From Massilioclostridium sp965141735 (GTDB lineage: Bacteria > Bacillota > Clostridia > Oscillospirales > Ruminococcaceae): a stretch of DNA of 25,689 nt. Of this stretch, positions 15,287 to 24,470 are shown in pieces (positions within the stretch are counted from its first letter, which is position 1; every line of letters starts with the position of its first letter). The stretch covers positions 1 through 25,689 of the forward strand of contig CBCSOX010000016.1 in NCBI GenBank assembly GCA_965141735.1, read 5' to 3'. The notes beneath the pieces were generated by a model, which was not told where the DNA came from, made no database searches, and saw only the letters and a list, made by a program, of their open reading frames with translations. The translations under genes and the position numbers were made by a program.

Positions 15287-16696
15287 TTGAAAAGAGTGTT
15301 TGCGGCCATCCTCTCTGCACTGACAGCGCTCAGCCTGAGCGGGTGCAGCGTGGTCAATACCAACATCGAAACGGTGGTTTCGCCGCCAAAGATGACTTCA
15401 GAGCAGGCCGCGATCTACAAAGCGCTCGAAAACACCGGCCAGACCGGCAAGAACATTGACCTGAAATACCCGCAGTCGGGGGAAAACCGTTCCGCAATTG
15501 TCCTCGAGAACATCGACGATGAGGAGAGCAGGGAAGCGCTCGTGTTTTACGAGAGCAAGACCCAGTCTTCGATGAGCGGCGGGGGCCTGCGCGTCTGTCT
15601 GCTCGATCAGATCGGCGGCGAGTGGGTCACGGTGTGGGATGTCGCCGGCGCGGGAACCGAGGTCGACAAGGTCGTTTTTCTGTATGACAGCGAGACGGCG
15701 CGCAAGCTTGTCATCATCGGTTTTTCGATTGAAAACCAGCAGCAGAAGATTTACAAAGTTTTTACTTATGAAGACAAGTCGTTTAACTCGATTTTTGAGG
15801 GAAATTACCAGGTTCTGGAGGTCTACGACATCGACGAGGACGGGCAAGATGAGATTATTACCGTCAACGCCGAGTCGTCGGAGACCGACAACATCAATAA
15901 ATCCGCTGCATCCGGCACGCTCCCTGTCAAAACCAAGGCGAGCCTGATCAAGTACCGCAACGAAACCTTTGAAAAAATAGACGAAATCGAGTTGCTCGGG
16001 CAGGCTGTGGAGTACAACAACATTCTCAAGGATGAGAACAACGCGACGTTTGGCCGGCCCGCCCTGTTTTTAGACGAGGTGCTCGCTGCCAAAAGCTCAG
16101 CAATTACCTATGCGACTGAAATCCTCGTCTGTGAGGATGGAAAGCTCAAAAACCTTGTGGATGATGGCAGTGAGGATCGTAGGTTGTTTCAGCAGACCTA
16201 CCGCGTACAGGCGCCCTCCTGCGACGATATCGACGGGGACGGCAGGATTGAGATCCCGAAAACTAGGCTGTTCCCCGGGTACAGCGAGAGCGACGAGCAC
16301 CCGATGTACATGACCGAGTGGTACAGCCTGACAGAAGGGGAGCTGACGCTGTCGAGGGCCTCTTACATCAATTATACCCAAGGGTTTGGGTTTCTCCTGC
16401 CCAACGGGTGGATTGACAAAGTCACCGTCAAAAGCGTGGTGGAAAACGACGAAATCTCCTTTTTTGTGTTTGATGAGACGCTCGAAAACGACAGCCGCAA
16501 GATTCTGAGCCTCAAGGTGGACAACATCAGCGAGAACACCAACCGCTCAGCGGGGATCCCAGCAGGGTATTTTGAGCTCAGCCGGGTGGGACAGCTCGCC
16601 TTTTTGGCGAAGAACCACAACATCGGCGGAGAGTTCAACATCCAAAACGGAGAGATCTTCGAGAATTTTGTAGATTTGTATTTATTGGGGGATTAG
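15287..16696 (+). CDS. Lipoprotein with DxDxDG repeats, linked to a two-component system
   Basis: A 469-residue exported lipoprotein. The start is TTG 15287, 8 nt behind AAAGGTGGG; an upstream TTG at 15266 lies before that site. The N-terminus is KRVFAAILSALTALSLSGC, with lipobox LSGC and the lipidated Cys at residue 20. Two calcium-loop-like motifs occur, DIDEDGQDE and DIDGDGRIE, as in FG-GAP/VCBS-type beta-propeller proteins, so the mature part may be a surface propeller. I do not recognise a named family. It lies 4 nt ahead of the response regulator and shares its operon, which suggests an envelope sensor or a co-regulated accessory protein of the kinase; that is inference. Confidence 0.8.
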   Translation: MKRVFAAILSALTALSLSGCSVVNTNIETVVSPPKMTSEQAAIYKALENTGQTGKNIDLKYPQSGENRSAIVLENIDDEESREALVFYESKTQSSMSGGGLRVCLLDQIGGEWVTVWDVAGAGTEVDKVVFLYDSETARKLVIIGFSIENQQQKIYKVFTYEDKSFNSIFEGNYQVLEVYDIDEDGQDEIITVNAESSETDNINKSAASGTLPVKTKASLIKYRNETFEKIDEIELLGQAVEYNNILKDENNATFGRPALFLDEVLAAKSSAITYATEILVCEDGKLKNLVDDGSEDRRLFQQTYRVQAPSCDDIDGDGRIEIPKTRLFPGYSESDEHPMYMTEWYSLTEGELTLSRASYINYTQGFGFLLPNGWIDKVTVKSVVENDEISFFVFDETLENDSRKILSLKVDNISENTNRSAGIPAGYFELSRVGQLAFLAKNHNIGGEFNIQNGEIFENFVDLYLLGD

Positions 16697-16700
16697 GCAG

Positions 16701-17396
16701 ATGAAACGAATTTTAGTGTGCGAGGATGAGGACGTCATCCGCGATTTTGTAGTGATTAACCTTGAACGCTCGGGCTATACCGTTGTGGATGTGAGCAACG
16801 GGGAGGATGCGCTCAAGGCGTTTGACGAGGCCAAGGGCGACTTTGATATCGCCCTGCTCGACATCATGATGCCGGGAATCGACGGCTTTGAGGTGTGCAA
16901 ACGCCTGCGGGAACGCAGCTCCACCATCGGCATTATTATGCTCACCGCGAAAACCCAGGAGATGGACAAAGTGCGCGGGCTGATGCTCGGCGCGGACGAC
17001 TATGTGGCCAAGCCGTTCAGCCCTTCCGAACTGGTCGCGCGGGTGGATGCGATTCACCGGCGGGTCAACATGATCGCCAACCAGCCCCAGCAGGTCAAGT
17101 CGATCGTATCCGGTCCGTTTGAACTCAACCCAAAGAGCAGGATCCTGACCAAAAACGGCGTCCCGGTCGACCTCACCCAGGTGGAGTACCAGATTATGGA
17201 GCTGTTTATGAAAAACCAGAACGTCGCGCTTGACCGCACCCATATCCTCAATGAGATCTGGGGCGACAACTACTATGGCGACGTCAAAATTGTGGATGTC
17301 AACATCCGCCGTCTGCGGATGAAGGTGGAGGATGAGCCCTCCTCTCCCAAGTACATCCTGACCATCTGGGGCTTTGGGTACAAGTGGAACGCTTAG
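16701..17396 (+). CDS. OmpR-family response regulator
   Basis: A 231-residue two-domain regulator. The receiver domain (1-120) has the acidic pair CEDED, phospho-acceptor Asp54 in LLDIMMPG, Thr82 in MLTAK and Lys104 in AKPF. The C-terminal winged-helix domain (about 130-229) has LTQVEYQIMELFM, LNEIWG and VDVNIRRLRMKVE, the usual trans_reg_C pattern. Phosphorylation by the kinase encoded 35 nt downstream should control DNA binding. It begins 4 nt after the lipoprotein stop. Targets are unknown, but autoregulation of this operon is likely. Confidence 0.95.
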   Translation: MKRILVCEDEDVIRDFVVINLERSGYTVVDVSNGEDALKAFDEAKGDFDIALLDIMMPGIDGFEVCKRLRERSSTIGIIMLTAKTQEMDKVRGLMLGADDYVAKPFSPSELVARVDAIHRRVNMIANQPQQVKSIVSGPFELNPKSRILTKNGVPVDLTQVEYQIMELFMKNQNVALDRTHILNEIWGDNYYGDVKIVDVNIRRLRMKVEDEPSSPKYILTIWGFGYKWNA

Positions 17397-17431
17397 GCCG
17401 AACAAATAGGGAGTAAAGTGTGGTGTGACCG

Positions 17432-18874
17432 ATGGCAATTAAAAGCATAACCCAGCGATGGGCGCTCAATACCCTGATGGTGATCCTGCTTGTCCTTGTG
17501 CTGGTCAACATCGGATTTGTCTACAACATCCACAACTATTTTTACTCCGGCGCAAAGCAGATGCTCACCTCAAGCGCCACCTCAGACTACAACCTCATTC
17601 TCCTCTATTCCAGCGACACCACCAAAAACATCACCAAGGAAATTCAGGGGATGGTGGAGAACTTTCCGAACAAGGACAAGATGGAGCTGATGTCGATCGA
17701 TTACACCGGAAAGGTGTACAGCACCTCGAGCGGCTTCAAGCTCTCCGACCAGGACGTGCCGGAGGACTATCTCCAAGCGCTGAGCAACGCGGGGACCGGC
17801 TACTCGGTCAGCAAGTTACCCAGCGGGGAAAAGATCATGGCAGTGACCCGCCTTGTCCCGGTGACCAACAACCGTTTTTCTGCGCTGCGCTACGTCGTGT
17901 CGCTTGAAAAGATCGATTCGCTGATCTTTAAATCCACCCTGCTGCTCGTTGCGGCCAGCTTGATTGTGCTGCTCTTTGTGCTCGTATCCGGCGGCTTTTT
18001 CGTCAACTCGATTGTCCGCCCGGTGCGGGAGATGAGTGTTGCGGTGCGCAAAATCGCACAAGGGGATATGAGCGTGCGCATCCGCCGCCAGTCCAAGGAT
18101 GAGCTCGGTCAGCTCTGCGAGTCGATCAACTACATGGCGGATGAGATCTCCAACTCAGAGCGGCTCAAAAATGAGTTTATCTCAAGTGTTTCCCACGAGC
18201 TGCGCACCCCGCTCACCGCGATTCAGGGCTGGAGCGAGACCATCATGAGCATGGGGGTGGGGGATCTTGAAACCACCAAAAAGGGGATGCGGGTCATCTC
18301 CAATGAGACCGGCCGCCTCTCCGACATGGTGGAGGAGCTGCTCGACTTTTCCCGCATCCAGGACGGCCGCTTCAAGCTCAACAAAGACCGGATGGACGCG
18401 GTGCTCATCTACACCGAGCACGCCCACCGGGAGGGCAAGCAGCTCATCTACCACGATATTGAAATGCTCCCGTTTATCTTCGGGGACCGCAACCGCATCC
18501 GTCAGGTGTTTATCAATATCATCGACAACGCGCTCAAATACTCCGACGAAGGGGATACCGTCACCGTCAAGGCGGAGGCGGATGAGAAGAACATCATTAT
18601 CACAGTTTCCGACACCGGCTGCGGCATTGCCGAAAAGGACCTGCCGCTGGTTAAAGAAAAGTTCTATAAAGCCAACAATACTCGCCGTGGCTCGGGAATC
18701 GGCCTTGCCGTCGCAGTGGAGATTGTCTCGATGCACGACGGCTCTCTCGAGATTGACAGCGAGGAGGGCATCGGCACCACAGTAACAGTCACCCTGCCCA
18801 TTGACAAAGGGCAGCTCGATCAAACCACGGTGGAATTCACCACGGTGGAACCAACAACCGAAATTCAAATCTAA
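17432..18874 (+). CDS. Membrane sensor histidine kinase
   Basis: A 480-residue kinase with TM1 at about 12-33, an extracytoplasmic sensor of about 130 residues, and TM2 at about 168-191. A HAMP domain (about 192-245) follows, then HisKA with SSVSHELRTPLTAIQGW (phosphorylated His255). The HATPase region has NIIDNALKY (N box), DTGCGIAEKD (G1), RRGSGIGLAVAVEIV (G2) and a final GTTVTVTLP. The layout is like PhoR/WalK-type kinases without a PAS domain. The sensor portion is of the single-Cache size, but I cannot assign a ligand. With the preceding regulator and lipoprotein it forms an envelope-sensing module. Confidence 0.94.
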   Translation: MAIKSITQRWALNTLMVILLVLVLVNIGFVYNIHNYFYSGAKQMLTSSATSDYNLILLYSSDTTKNITKEIQGMVENFPNKDKMELMSIDYTGKVYSTSSGFKLSDQDVPEDYLQALSNAGTGYSVSKLPSGEKIMAVTRLVPVTNNRFSALRYVVSLEKIDSLIFKSTLLLVAASLIVLLFVLVSGGFFVNSIVRPVREMSVAVRKIAQGDMSVRIRRQSKDELGQLCESINYMADEISNSERLKNEFISSVSHELRTPLTAIQGWSETIMSMGVGDLETTKKGMRVISNETGRLSDMVEELLDFSRIQDGRFKLNKDRMDAVLIYTEHAHREGKQLIYHDIEMLPFIFGDRNRIRQVFINIIDNALKYSDEGDTVTVKAEADEKNIIITVSDTGCGIAEKDLPLVKEKFYKANNTRRGSGIGLAVAVEIVSMHDGSLEIDSEEGIGTTVTVTLPIDKGQLDQTTVEFTTVEPTTEIQI

Positions 18875-18922
18875 CGGACACGCGGAGAGCATCCGTCTGC
18901 CCCAAAAGGAAGCGTGAAAATA

Positions 18923-19870
18923 GTGAATCAACCAACACATAAAAGTAAAATTGGAGGTCAGGCGCTCATTGAGGGAATCATGATGCGCGGGCTCGACAAA
19001 ATATCCATGGCGGTCCGTGTCCCCAGCGGGGAAATCGACATCGAGACCTGGGAGGCGGGAAGCTTGGTCCACCCCAAATGGTACCGCAGAATCCCGGTTG
19101 TCCGCGGTGTGGTCAATATGGTGGAATCCCTCACCCTCGGCTACAAATGCCTGATGAAATCCGCGGAAAAGGCGGGGCTTGAAGAGGAGGAAGACGAGGA
19201 CTACGAGCCGGGCAAATTTGAGAAATTCATCGAGGACAAATTTGGCGACCACCTCTTTAAAATCATTGGAACCATCGGCATGGTGCTCGGCGTGGCGATC
19301 GCACTGCTGCTGTTCATGTACATACCCGCACTTGCGGTGAAGGGTCTTGGGATGCTCGTCGACCTCGGCGCCTTCAAGACGCTGGTCGAGGGAGTCATTA
19401 AAATCGCGATTTTTGTCGCCTACCTCGCGTTGGTCTCTAAAATGAAGGACATTCGGCGCACCTTTGAGTACCACGGCGCAGAGCACAAGTCGATCGCCTG
19501 CTATGAGGCGGGGGAAGAGCTCACCGTCGAAAACGTCAAAAAACATCGCCGCTTTCATCCCCGCTGCGGCACCAGTTTTCTGCTCATCGTGCTCATTATC
19601 AGCATCATCATCTTTTCAGTGGTCACCTGGAGCAATCTGTGGATCCGCATTGGGCTGAAAATTTTGTTGCTTCCAGTGGTGGTCGGCATCTCCTATGAAA
19701 TCATCAAACTGGCAGGGCGGTATGACAATGTGGTCACCCGGGCTATCTCAGCGCCCGGCCTCGCACTCCAACGACTTACCACCCGCGAGCCGGACGGCAG
19801 CCAGATCGAGGTTGCAATCGCAGCGCTCAACGAGGTGCTGCCCGACAACAAGGAAGACGACCAGTGGTAA
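18923..19870 (+). CDS. yqhQ: DUF1385 membrane protein YqhQ
   Basis: A 315-residue membrane protein of the DUF1385 family. The family hallmarks are IGGQALIEGIMMRG at the N-terminus, HPKWYRRIPVVRGVVNMVESL, and YHGAEHKSIACYE with RRFHPRCGTSF, a conserved His/Cys-rich block that could bind metal. About four hydrophobic segments lie in the second half. The biochemical role is not established. In Clostridia it is typically next to prmC, as here. I take GTG 18923 as start because AAGGAAG (18906-18912) is about 10 nt upstream; the GTG at 18914 is too close to that site. Confidence 0.88.
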   Translation: MNQPTHKSKIGGQALIEGIMMRGLDKISMAVRVPSGEIDIETWEAGSLVHPKWYRRIPVVRGVVNMVESLTLGYKCLMKSAEKAGLEEEEDEDYEPGKFEKFIEDKFGDHLFKIIGTIGMVLGVAIALLLFMYIPALAVKGLGMLVDLGAFKTLVEGVIKIAIFVAYLALVSKMKDIRRTFEYHGAEHKSIACYEAGEELTVENVKKHRRFHPRCGTSFLLIVLIISIIIFSVVTWSNLWIRIGLKILLLPVVVGISYEIIKLAGRYDNVVTRAISAPGLALQRLTTREPDGSQIEVAIAALNEVLPDNKEDDQW

Positions 19871-20727
19871 TCCACAATCTTCAAAACGAGATTCGGGAGG
19901 CGCTTCGCAAGAGCGGGATGGAAGCATACAGCCTGGAAGCCAGCTTGCTGTTGCAGCGTGTGCTCGCCTGTGACCGGCAATGGTTGCTGCTCCACCGGCA
20001 GGAGGAACTGACGGCGGAACAGGCGGAGCGTGTGCGCACCCTTGCTCGCAGGCGGGCGGAGGGGATTCCCCTCCAATACCTGCTCGGAAGCTGGGAGTTT
20101 TATGGCCTTGAATTCGAGGTGGGCGAAGGGGTGCTCATCCCCCGCCCGGACACCGAATGTCTATGTGACATCGCAATTGAACAGATTGGGGAGCGTCCGG
20201 CGGTTGTCGCCGACCTCTGCGCGGGGAGCGGCTGCGTCGCGGCAGCGGTGCAGTGCGCCTGCGGGCAGGCACAAATGTTCGCAGTGGAGCTCTCACGGCA
20301 GGCTCTGCCCTATCTGCGGCGCAACCTCGCGCGCAACGCCCCGCAGGTCACAGTGATCGAGGGGGATGTGCTCAGCGAAAATACCCCCGGCCTGCTTCCC
20401 AAACTCGATGTAATTCTCTCCAATCCCCCCTATCTGACGGCAGAGGATATGGAGCATCTTCAGCAGGAGGTGCGGCAGGAACCCGCCCTTGCCCTTTACG
20501 GCGGGGAAGACGGTCTGGGGTTTTATCGCGGCATTACCCGGCTTTGGAAGCACAGGCTGCGCCCCGACGGGCTGCTCGCCTATGAAATTGGAATCAATCA
20601 GCACACTGCTGTTGCAGAAATACTCCGGGAGAACGGGTTCTCCCGCATTCAATACGAAAAGGATCTGCACGGCGTGATCCGCGTCGTGTACGGCTTTACC
20701 AACAAGGAGGAAAACCATGGCGGCTAG
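19864..20727 (+). CDS. prmC: Release factor glutamine methyltransferase PrmC
   Basis: A 287-residue SAM-dependent methyltransferase that methylates the glutamine of the GGQ motif in release factors RF1 and RF2. It has an N-terminal helical domain (1-90) and a Rossmann domain with VADLCAGSGCVAAAV (SAM-binding loop). The catalytic NPPY sits at residues 187-190 in ILSNPPYL. GTG 19864 follows AAGGAAG and overlaps the yqhQ end by 7 bp; the 3' end overlaps recA by 11 bp, so translation of the three is probably coupled. Some N-terminal variation (IHNLQNEIREALRKSG) is normal for the family. Confidence 0.94.
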   Translation: MVIHNLQNEIREALRKSGMEAYSLEASLLLQRVLACDRQWLLLHRQEELTAEQAERVRTLARRRAEGIPLQYLLGSWEFYGLEFEVGEGVLIPRPDTECLCDIAIEQIGERPAVVADLCAGSGCVAAAVQCACGQAQMFAVELSRQALPYLRRNLARNAPQVTVIEGDVLSENTPGLLPKLDVILSNPPYLTAEDMEHLQQEVRQEPALALYGGEDGLGFYRGITRLWKHRLRPDGLLAYEIGINQHTAVAEILRENGFSRIQYEKDLHGVIRVVYGFTNKEENHGG

Positions 20728-21895
20728 AAAAGAACCAACCAAAAAAGAATTCAGCGGAAGCGATATTCTGAGTGATAAAAAAAAGGCGCTTGAAACAGCG
20801 CTTGCACAGATCGAAAAACAATTTGGTCAGGGCGCGGTAATGAAACTCGGCCAGGCGACGGCGATGAACGTCGAGTCGATCTCCACCGGTTCGATCGGGA
20901 TGGACATTGCCCTCGGCATTGGCGGCGTGCCTCGTGGTCGTATTGTCGAAATCTACGGCCCCGAATCCTCGGGTAAAACCACTGTGGCCCTCTCAATCGT
21001 GGCGCAGGCGCAGAAGGCGGGCGGGGAAGCGGCGTTTATTGACGTCGAACACGCGCTCGACCCGGTGTACGCCAAGGCGCTCGGAGTGGACATCGACTCG
21101 CTGCTCGTCTCCCAGCCCAACTCGGGAGAACAGGCGCTCGAGATCACCGAGGCGCTGGTGCGCTCCGGCGCGATTGACGTCATCGTCCTCGACTCGGTCG
21201 CGGCGATGACCACCAAGGCGGAAATCGAAGGCGAGATGGGGGATACTCACGTCGGCCTGCAGGCCCGTCTGATGTCCCAGGCGATGCGCAAGCTCACCGG
21301 CATCATCGGCAAAACCAACTGCGTCGCCCTCTTCATCAACCAGGTGCGTGAAAAAATCGGGGTGATGTACGGCAACCCCGAAACCACCCCGGGCGGCCGC
21401 GCGCTCAAATTCTATTCCTCGGTGCGGATGGAGATCCGCCGTTCCGAGCAGATTAAAAACGGCAGCGAGGTCATCGGCAACCGCACCCGCTGCAAGGTGG
21501 TCAAAAACAAGGTGGCGCCCCCCTTCAAAGAGGCGGAGTTCGACATCATGTACGGGGAGGGCATCTCCCAGACTGGAGAAATTCTCGACCTCGCGACCAA
21601 TCTCGACATCGTCAACCGCAGTGGTGCATGGTATAATTACAACGGCGAGCGGCTGGGGCAGGGACGGGACAACGCAAAGGCCTATCTTGCGGAAAATCCC
21701 GAACTGTGCGAAGAGCTGAGAAAGCTTGTGATGGAGAACAAAGATGAGTTGCTCATGGCGGGCAAAAAGTCGGGCAGGCGCCCGGCAGTGGAAAAGGTGG
21801 TCGCCAAAGCGGCGGCAAAGCCGGTGGAAAAGACGGCCGAACCCGCTAAGGAGCCCAACCTCAACATCAAGCCCGACGAGGCGGACTTTGAATAA
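20717..21895 (+). CDS. recA: Recombinase RecA
   Basis: A 392-residue RecA, the ATP-dependent strand-exchange protein and SOS co-protease. Walker A is GPESSGKTT (residues 81-89). Also visible are the VIVLDSVAAM Walker B region, the LFINQVREKIGVMYGNPETT segment and GGRALKFY. The C-terminus is longer than the usual 350 residues, with an Ala/Lys/Pro-rich linker and an acidic end (PDEADFE). Ribosome binding site AAGGAGG sits inside the prmC end. No canonical LexA box (GAAC-N4-GTTC) was found close upstream, and the gene lies inside a long operon, so SOS control is not evident. Confidence 0.98.
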   Translation: MAARKEPTKKEFSGSDILSDKKKALETALAQIEKQFGQGAVMKLGQATAMNVESISTGSIGMDIALGIGGVPRGRIVEIYGPESSGKTTVALSIVAQAQKAGGEAAFIDVEHALDPVYAKALGVDIDSLLVSQPNSGEQALEITEALVRSGAIDVIVLDSVAAMTTKAEIEGEMGDTHVGLQARLMSQAMRKLTGIIGKTNCVALFINQVREKIGVMYGNPETTPGGRALKFYSSVRMEIRRSEQIKNGSEVIGNRTRCKVVKNKVAPPFKEAEFDIMYGEGISQTGEILDLATNLDIVNRSGAWYNYNGERLGQGRDNAKAYLAENPELCEELRKLVMENKDELLMAGKKSGRRPAVEKVVAKAAAKPVEKTAEPAKEPNLNIKPDEADFE

Positions 21896-22522
21896 ATGCG
21901 TGTCACGAATATTGAGAAGGGGAAGGGCAGACGCTATAAAGTGTATGTCGACGGCCTGTATTGGGCGTCGCTGGACCCCGAGGTGATTGTCGATTCCAGC
22001 CTCAAAGAGGACCTCGAATGCAGCGAGGAATTTTTAGAGGAAATCAAGCACAGGGCGGATGTGCGCCGCGCCAAGGAGCGGGCGCTCTACCTGCTCGAAT
22101 ACCGCGACCATTCCCGCAGGGAGCTCGTCGACAAGCTTAAAAAGGACGTTGACGAGGAGATTGCCGAAGCGACAGCCGATAAAATGGAGGAGTTTGGCTT
22201 TCTCGACGACGGGCGGTATGCGGAGAAACTCGCGCGCGACCTGCTCACCCGCAAGCGGCTCGGCAGAAGGCGGGCGTTTTATGAGCTTCAGCGCAAGGGG
22301 GTCAGCCGGGAGCTCGCCGAGCGTGTGCTCGATGAATCGGAGGTCGACCCCGCGGATCAGCTCGGAGCGCTGATTGAGAAAAAATATGCGCGCTATCTCG
22401 GCGATGAAAAGGGCAGAAAAAAGGTGATTAACGCCCTTCTACGGCTTGGCCACAGTTACGAGGACATCAAGCGCGCCCTGCAGCAATACGAAGAATTTGA
22501 GGAGAATGAACAATGGCAGTAA
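21896..22522 (+). CDS. recX: Regulatory protein RecX
   Basis: A 208-residue RecX, which binds RecA filaments and limits their activity. The protein is all-helical with YLLEYRDHSRRELVDKLKKD, LDDGRYAEKLARDLLTRKRLGRR and ALLRLGHSYEDIKRAL repeats. The N-terminal 50 residues (MRVTNIEKGKGRRYKVYVDG) form the beta-type leader seen in many Firmicutes RecX proteins. The ATG directly abuts the recA stop (TAA ATG) with no good ribosome binding site of its own, so translation is probably coupled to recA and kept low. Confidence 0.92.
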   Translation: MRVTNIEKGKGRRYKVYVDGLYWASLDPEVIVDSSLKEDLECSEEFLEEIKHRADVRRAKERALYLLEYRDHSRRELVDKLKKDVDEEIAEATADKMEEFGFLDDGRYAEKLARDLLTRKRLGRRRAFYELQRKGVSRELAERVLDESEVDPADQLGALIEKKYARYLGDEKGRKKVINALLRLGHSYEDIKRALQQYEEFEENEQWQ

Positions 22523-23838
22523 AAGTTGGTATGGTGTCGCTTGGATGCCCAAAGAACCAGGTGGACGCAGAGATGCTCCTGAGCAGCATCAAGCGGGACG
22601 GCTTTGAGATCACAGCCGACGCACAGCAGGCCGATGTCGTCGTCATCAACACCTGCGGCTTTATCGAGAGCGCAAAACAGGAGTCGATCGACAGCATCCT
22701 CGAATTCTGTGAACTCAAGGAACAGGGACAGCTCAAATGTGTGGTGGTCACCGGCTGCCTCGCCGAGCGCTACCGGGAGGAGATCGCCAAGGAGATCCCC
22801 GAAGCAGACGTTGTGCTCGGGATCGGCTCGAATGCGGACATTGCCAAGGCAATCACCCAGGCGCTTGACGGCAAAAAAGTTGCCGAATTCGGCGAAAAGC
22901 AGGATTTGGCGCTCAATGGAGAGCGGGTGCTCAGCACCCCCTCCTATTTGGCTTATCTCAAAATCGCTGAGGGGTGCGACAACAACTGCACCTACTGTGC
23001 GATTCCCGCTATCCGCGGCCCCTACCGCAGCCGCAAACTCGAGGATATTGTGAAGGAAGCCGAGTGGCTCGCCTCTTCCGGGGTGAAGGAGCTCATCGTC
23101 GTGGCGCAGGACACCACCCGGTACGGCAGCGACCTGTACGGGGAACTCAAGCTCCCTGAACTGCTCCGCCGTCTCTGCCGGATCGACGGCTTTGTGTGGA
23201 TCCGCGTTCTCTACTGCTATCCCGAAATGGTGACCGATGAGTTGCTCGACGTGCTCGCCGAAGAACCCAAAATGGCGAAGTACATCGACATTCCGATCCA
23301 GCACATCAATTCCGCCGTGCTGCGCCGGATGCACCGCAGAAGCACCCGGGAGGAAATCCTCTCGGTCGTGCAGCGGGTGCGGGAGCGAGTGTCCAACGTC
23401 ACCATCCGCACCACCCTCATCGCCGGCTTCCCTGGCGAGACCAAGGAGCAGTTTGAGGAGCTTGTCGAGTTTGTCAAGGAATCTAAATTTGACCGCCTCG
23501 GCTGCTTTGCCTACTCGCAGGAGGAGGGGACCCCTGCCGCTAAGCTGCCCGATCAGCTCGATGAGGAGACCAAAGCCCGCCGGGCAGAACTCGTCATGCT
23601 CGAACAGCAGACAATCAATGAGGCGCGTAACCGCGCCCAGCTCGGCAAGACGATCAAGGTGCTTGTCGAAGGCTTTGACAGGGAGAGCTGCTGCTATGTT
23701 GGGCGCAGTGAGGCCGACGCGCCCGACATCGACGGTGTGGTGCTGTTTGTGTCTGAAAAGGAGCTCTCCCCCGGCGATTTTGCCGAGGTGGAGCTTCTCG
23801 ACATCCTGGAGTACGACCTGATGGGCAGAGCGGTCTAG
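22513..23838 (+). CDS. rimO: Ribosomal protein S12 methylthiotransferase RimO
   Basis: A 441-residue radical SAM methylthiotransferase that adds a methylthio group to a conserved aspartate of ribosomal protein S12. The N-terminal UPF0004 domain carries the first cluster cysteines in SLGCPKNQVDAE, NTCGFIESAKQESID and VTGCLAERY. The radical SAM cluster cysteines are Cys155, Cys159 and Cys162 in EGCDNNCTYCAIP. A C-terminal TRAM domain ends the protein. LGCPKN and the IRGPYRSR stretch fit RimO better than MiaB. The start overlaps recX by 10 bp, with AGGAG in the recX end. Confidence 0.95.
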   Translation: MAVKVGMVSLGCPKNQVDAEMLLSSIKRDGFEITADAQQADVVVINTCGFIESAKQESIDSILEFCELKEQGQLKCVVVTGCLAERYREEIAKEIPEADVVLGIGSNADIAKAITQALDGKKVAEFGEKQDLALNGERVLSTPSYLAYLKIAEGCDNNCTYCAIPAIRGPYRSRKLEDIVKEAEWLASSGVKELIVVAQDTTRYGSDLYGELKLPELLRRLCRIDGFVWIRVLYCYPEMVTDELLDVLAEEPKMAKYIDIPIQHINSAVLRRMHRRSTREEILSVVQRVRERVSNVTIRTTLIAGFPGETKEQFEELVEFVKESKFDRLGCFAYSQEEGTPAAKLPDQLDEETKARRAELVMLEQQTINEARNRAQLGKTIKVLVEGFDRESCCYVGRSEADAPDIDGVVLFVSEKELSPGDFAEVELLDILEYDLMGRAV

Positions 23839-23862
23839 CCCGGAGAATTGGAGGAATGTGAG

Positions 23863-24429
23863 TTGAATACGCCGAACAAGTTGACCCTGCTGCGAATCAT
23901 TCTCGTCCCGTTTTTCGTAGCGTTTTTGATGATTTCCGCGATCCCGTACCACTTTTTGTGGGCGCTCATCCTGTTTATCGCCGCCGCTGTGACCGACTCA
24001 ATTGACGGCAAGCTCGCGCGCAAATACAACCTTGTCACCAACTTTGGCAAGTTTCTCGACCCGCTCGCTGACAAGGTGCTTGTCTTTTCCGCGCTCATCT
24101 GCTTTATCGAGCTCGGGCTTATCGGCTCGGTCATGGTGGTGATCATCATGGCGCGGGAATTCCTCGTCACCTCGCTGCGGCTTGTCGCGGTGAACAGCGG
24201 CAAGGTCATCGCCGCGAGCATCTGGGGCAAGCTCAAAACAGTGTCCCAAATGGTGAGTATTGTCGTCATTTTAACCCTCCAGGCGTTTATCGAGCTGTTT
24301 GGGATTCTCGACCCGTCGGCTGCCCTGCTCATTGGTGAGGTGCTCATGTGGATCGCCACCGCGCTCACCCTGATTTCGGGTGTGGAATACCTCTGGTCCA
24401 ACCGGAAGTATATCAATATGAACGACTAG
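23863..24429 (+). CDS. pgsA: CDP-diacylglycerol-glycerol-3-phosphate 3-phosphatidyltransferase
   Basis: A 188-residue membrane enzyme of the CDP-alcohol phosphotransferase family that makes phosphatidylglycerol phosphate, the first committed step to phosphatidylglycerol and cardiolipin. The catalytic pattern D-x2-D-G-x2-A-R-x8-G-x3-D-x3-D is complete, starting at Asp45 in DSIDGKLAR and ending in GKFLDPLADK. NTPNKLTLLRI at the N-terminus is typical of PgsA. About five hydrophobic helices. The start is TTG 23863, 7 nt behind GGAGGA; a TTG five codons upstream lies within that site. Last gene of the 15287-24429 operon. Confidence 0.92.
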   Translation: MNTPNKLTLLRIILVPFFVAFLMISAIPYHFLWALILFIAAAVTDSIDGKLARKYNLVTNFGKFLDPLADKVLVFSALICFIELGLIGSVMVVIIMAREFLVTSLRLVAVNSGKVIAASIWGKLKTVSQMVSIVVILTLQAFIELFGILDPSAALLIGEVLMWIATALTLISGVEYLWSNRKYINMND

Positions 24430-24437
24430 CGGATGGG

Positions 24438-24466
24438 TTGACATTCCGCCATATTTTGAGTATAAT
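24438..24466 (+). promoter_or_regulatory. Consensus sigma-A promoter of the antisense RNA
   Basis: TTGACA (24438-24443), an exact 17-bp spacer and TATAAT (24461-24466): a perfect match to the consensus and the strongest promoter in the window. Transcription should start near 24473. Confidence 0.85.
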
Positions 24467-24470
24467 AAAA

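Noticed and set aside
18182..19558. A 458-codon minus-strand open frame across the kinase and yqhQ genes
   Set aside because: It is antisense to two clear genes, and its His/Asp-rich composition is the usual mirror of GC-rich codon bias.
20627..20644. GGGAGAAC-GG-GTTCTCCC palindrome inside prmC, about 70 nt upstream of recA, as a LexA box
   Set aside because: LexA sites of Firmicutes have GAAC-N4-GTTC; here the spacing is 2. The bases also encode a normal prmC C-terminus, so chance is likely.
22456..23952. A 498-codon minus-strand open frame across rimO
   Set aside because: It is a mirror of the rimO reading frame, with no start signal or domain.
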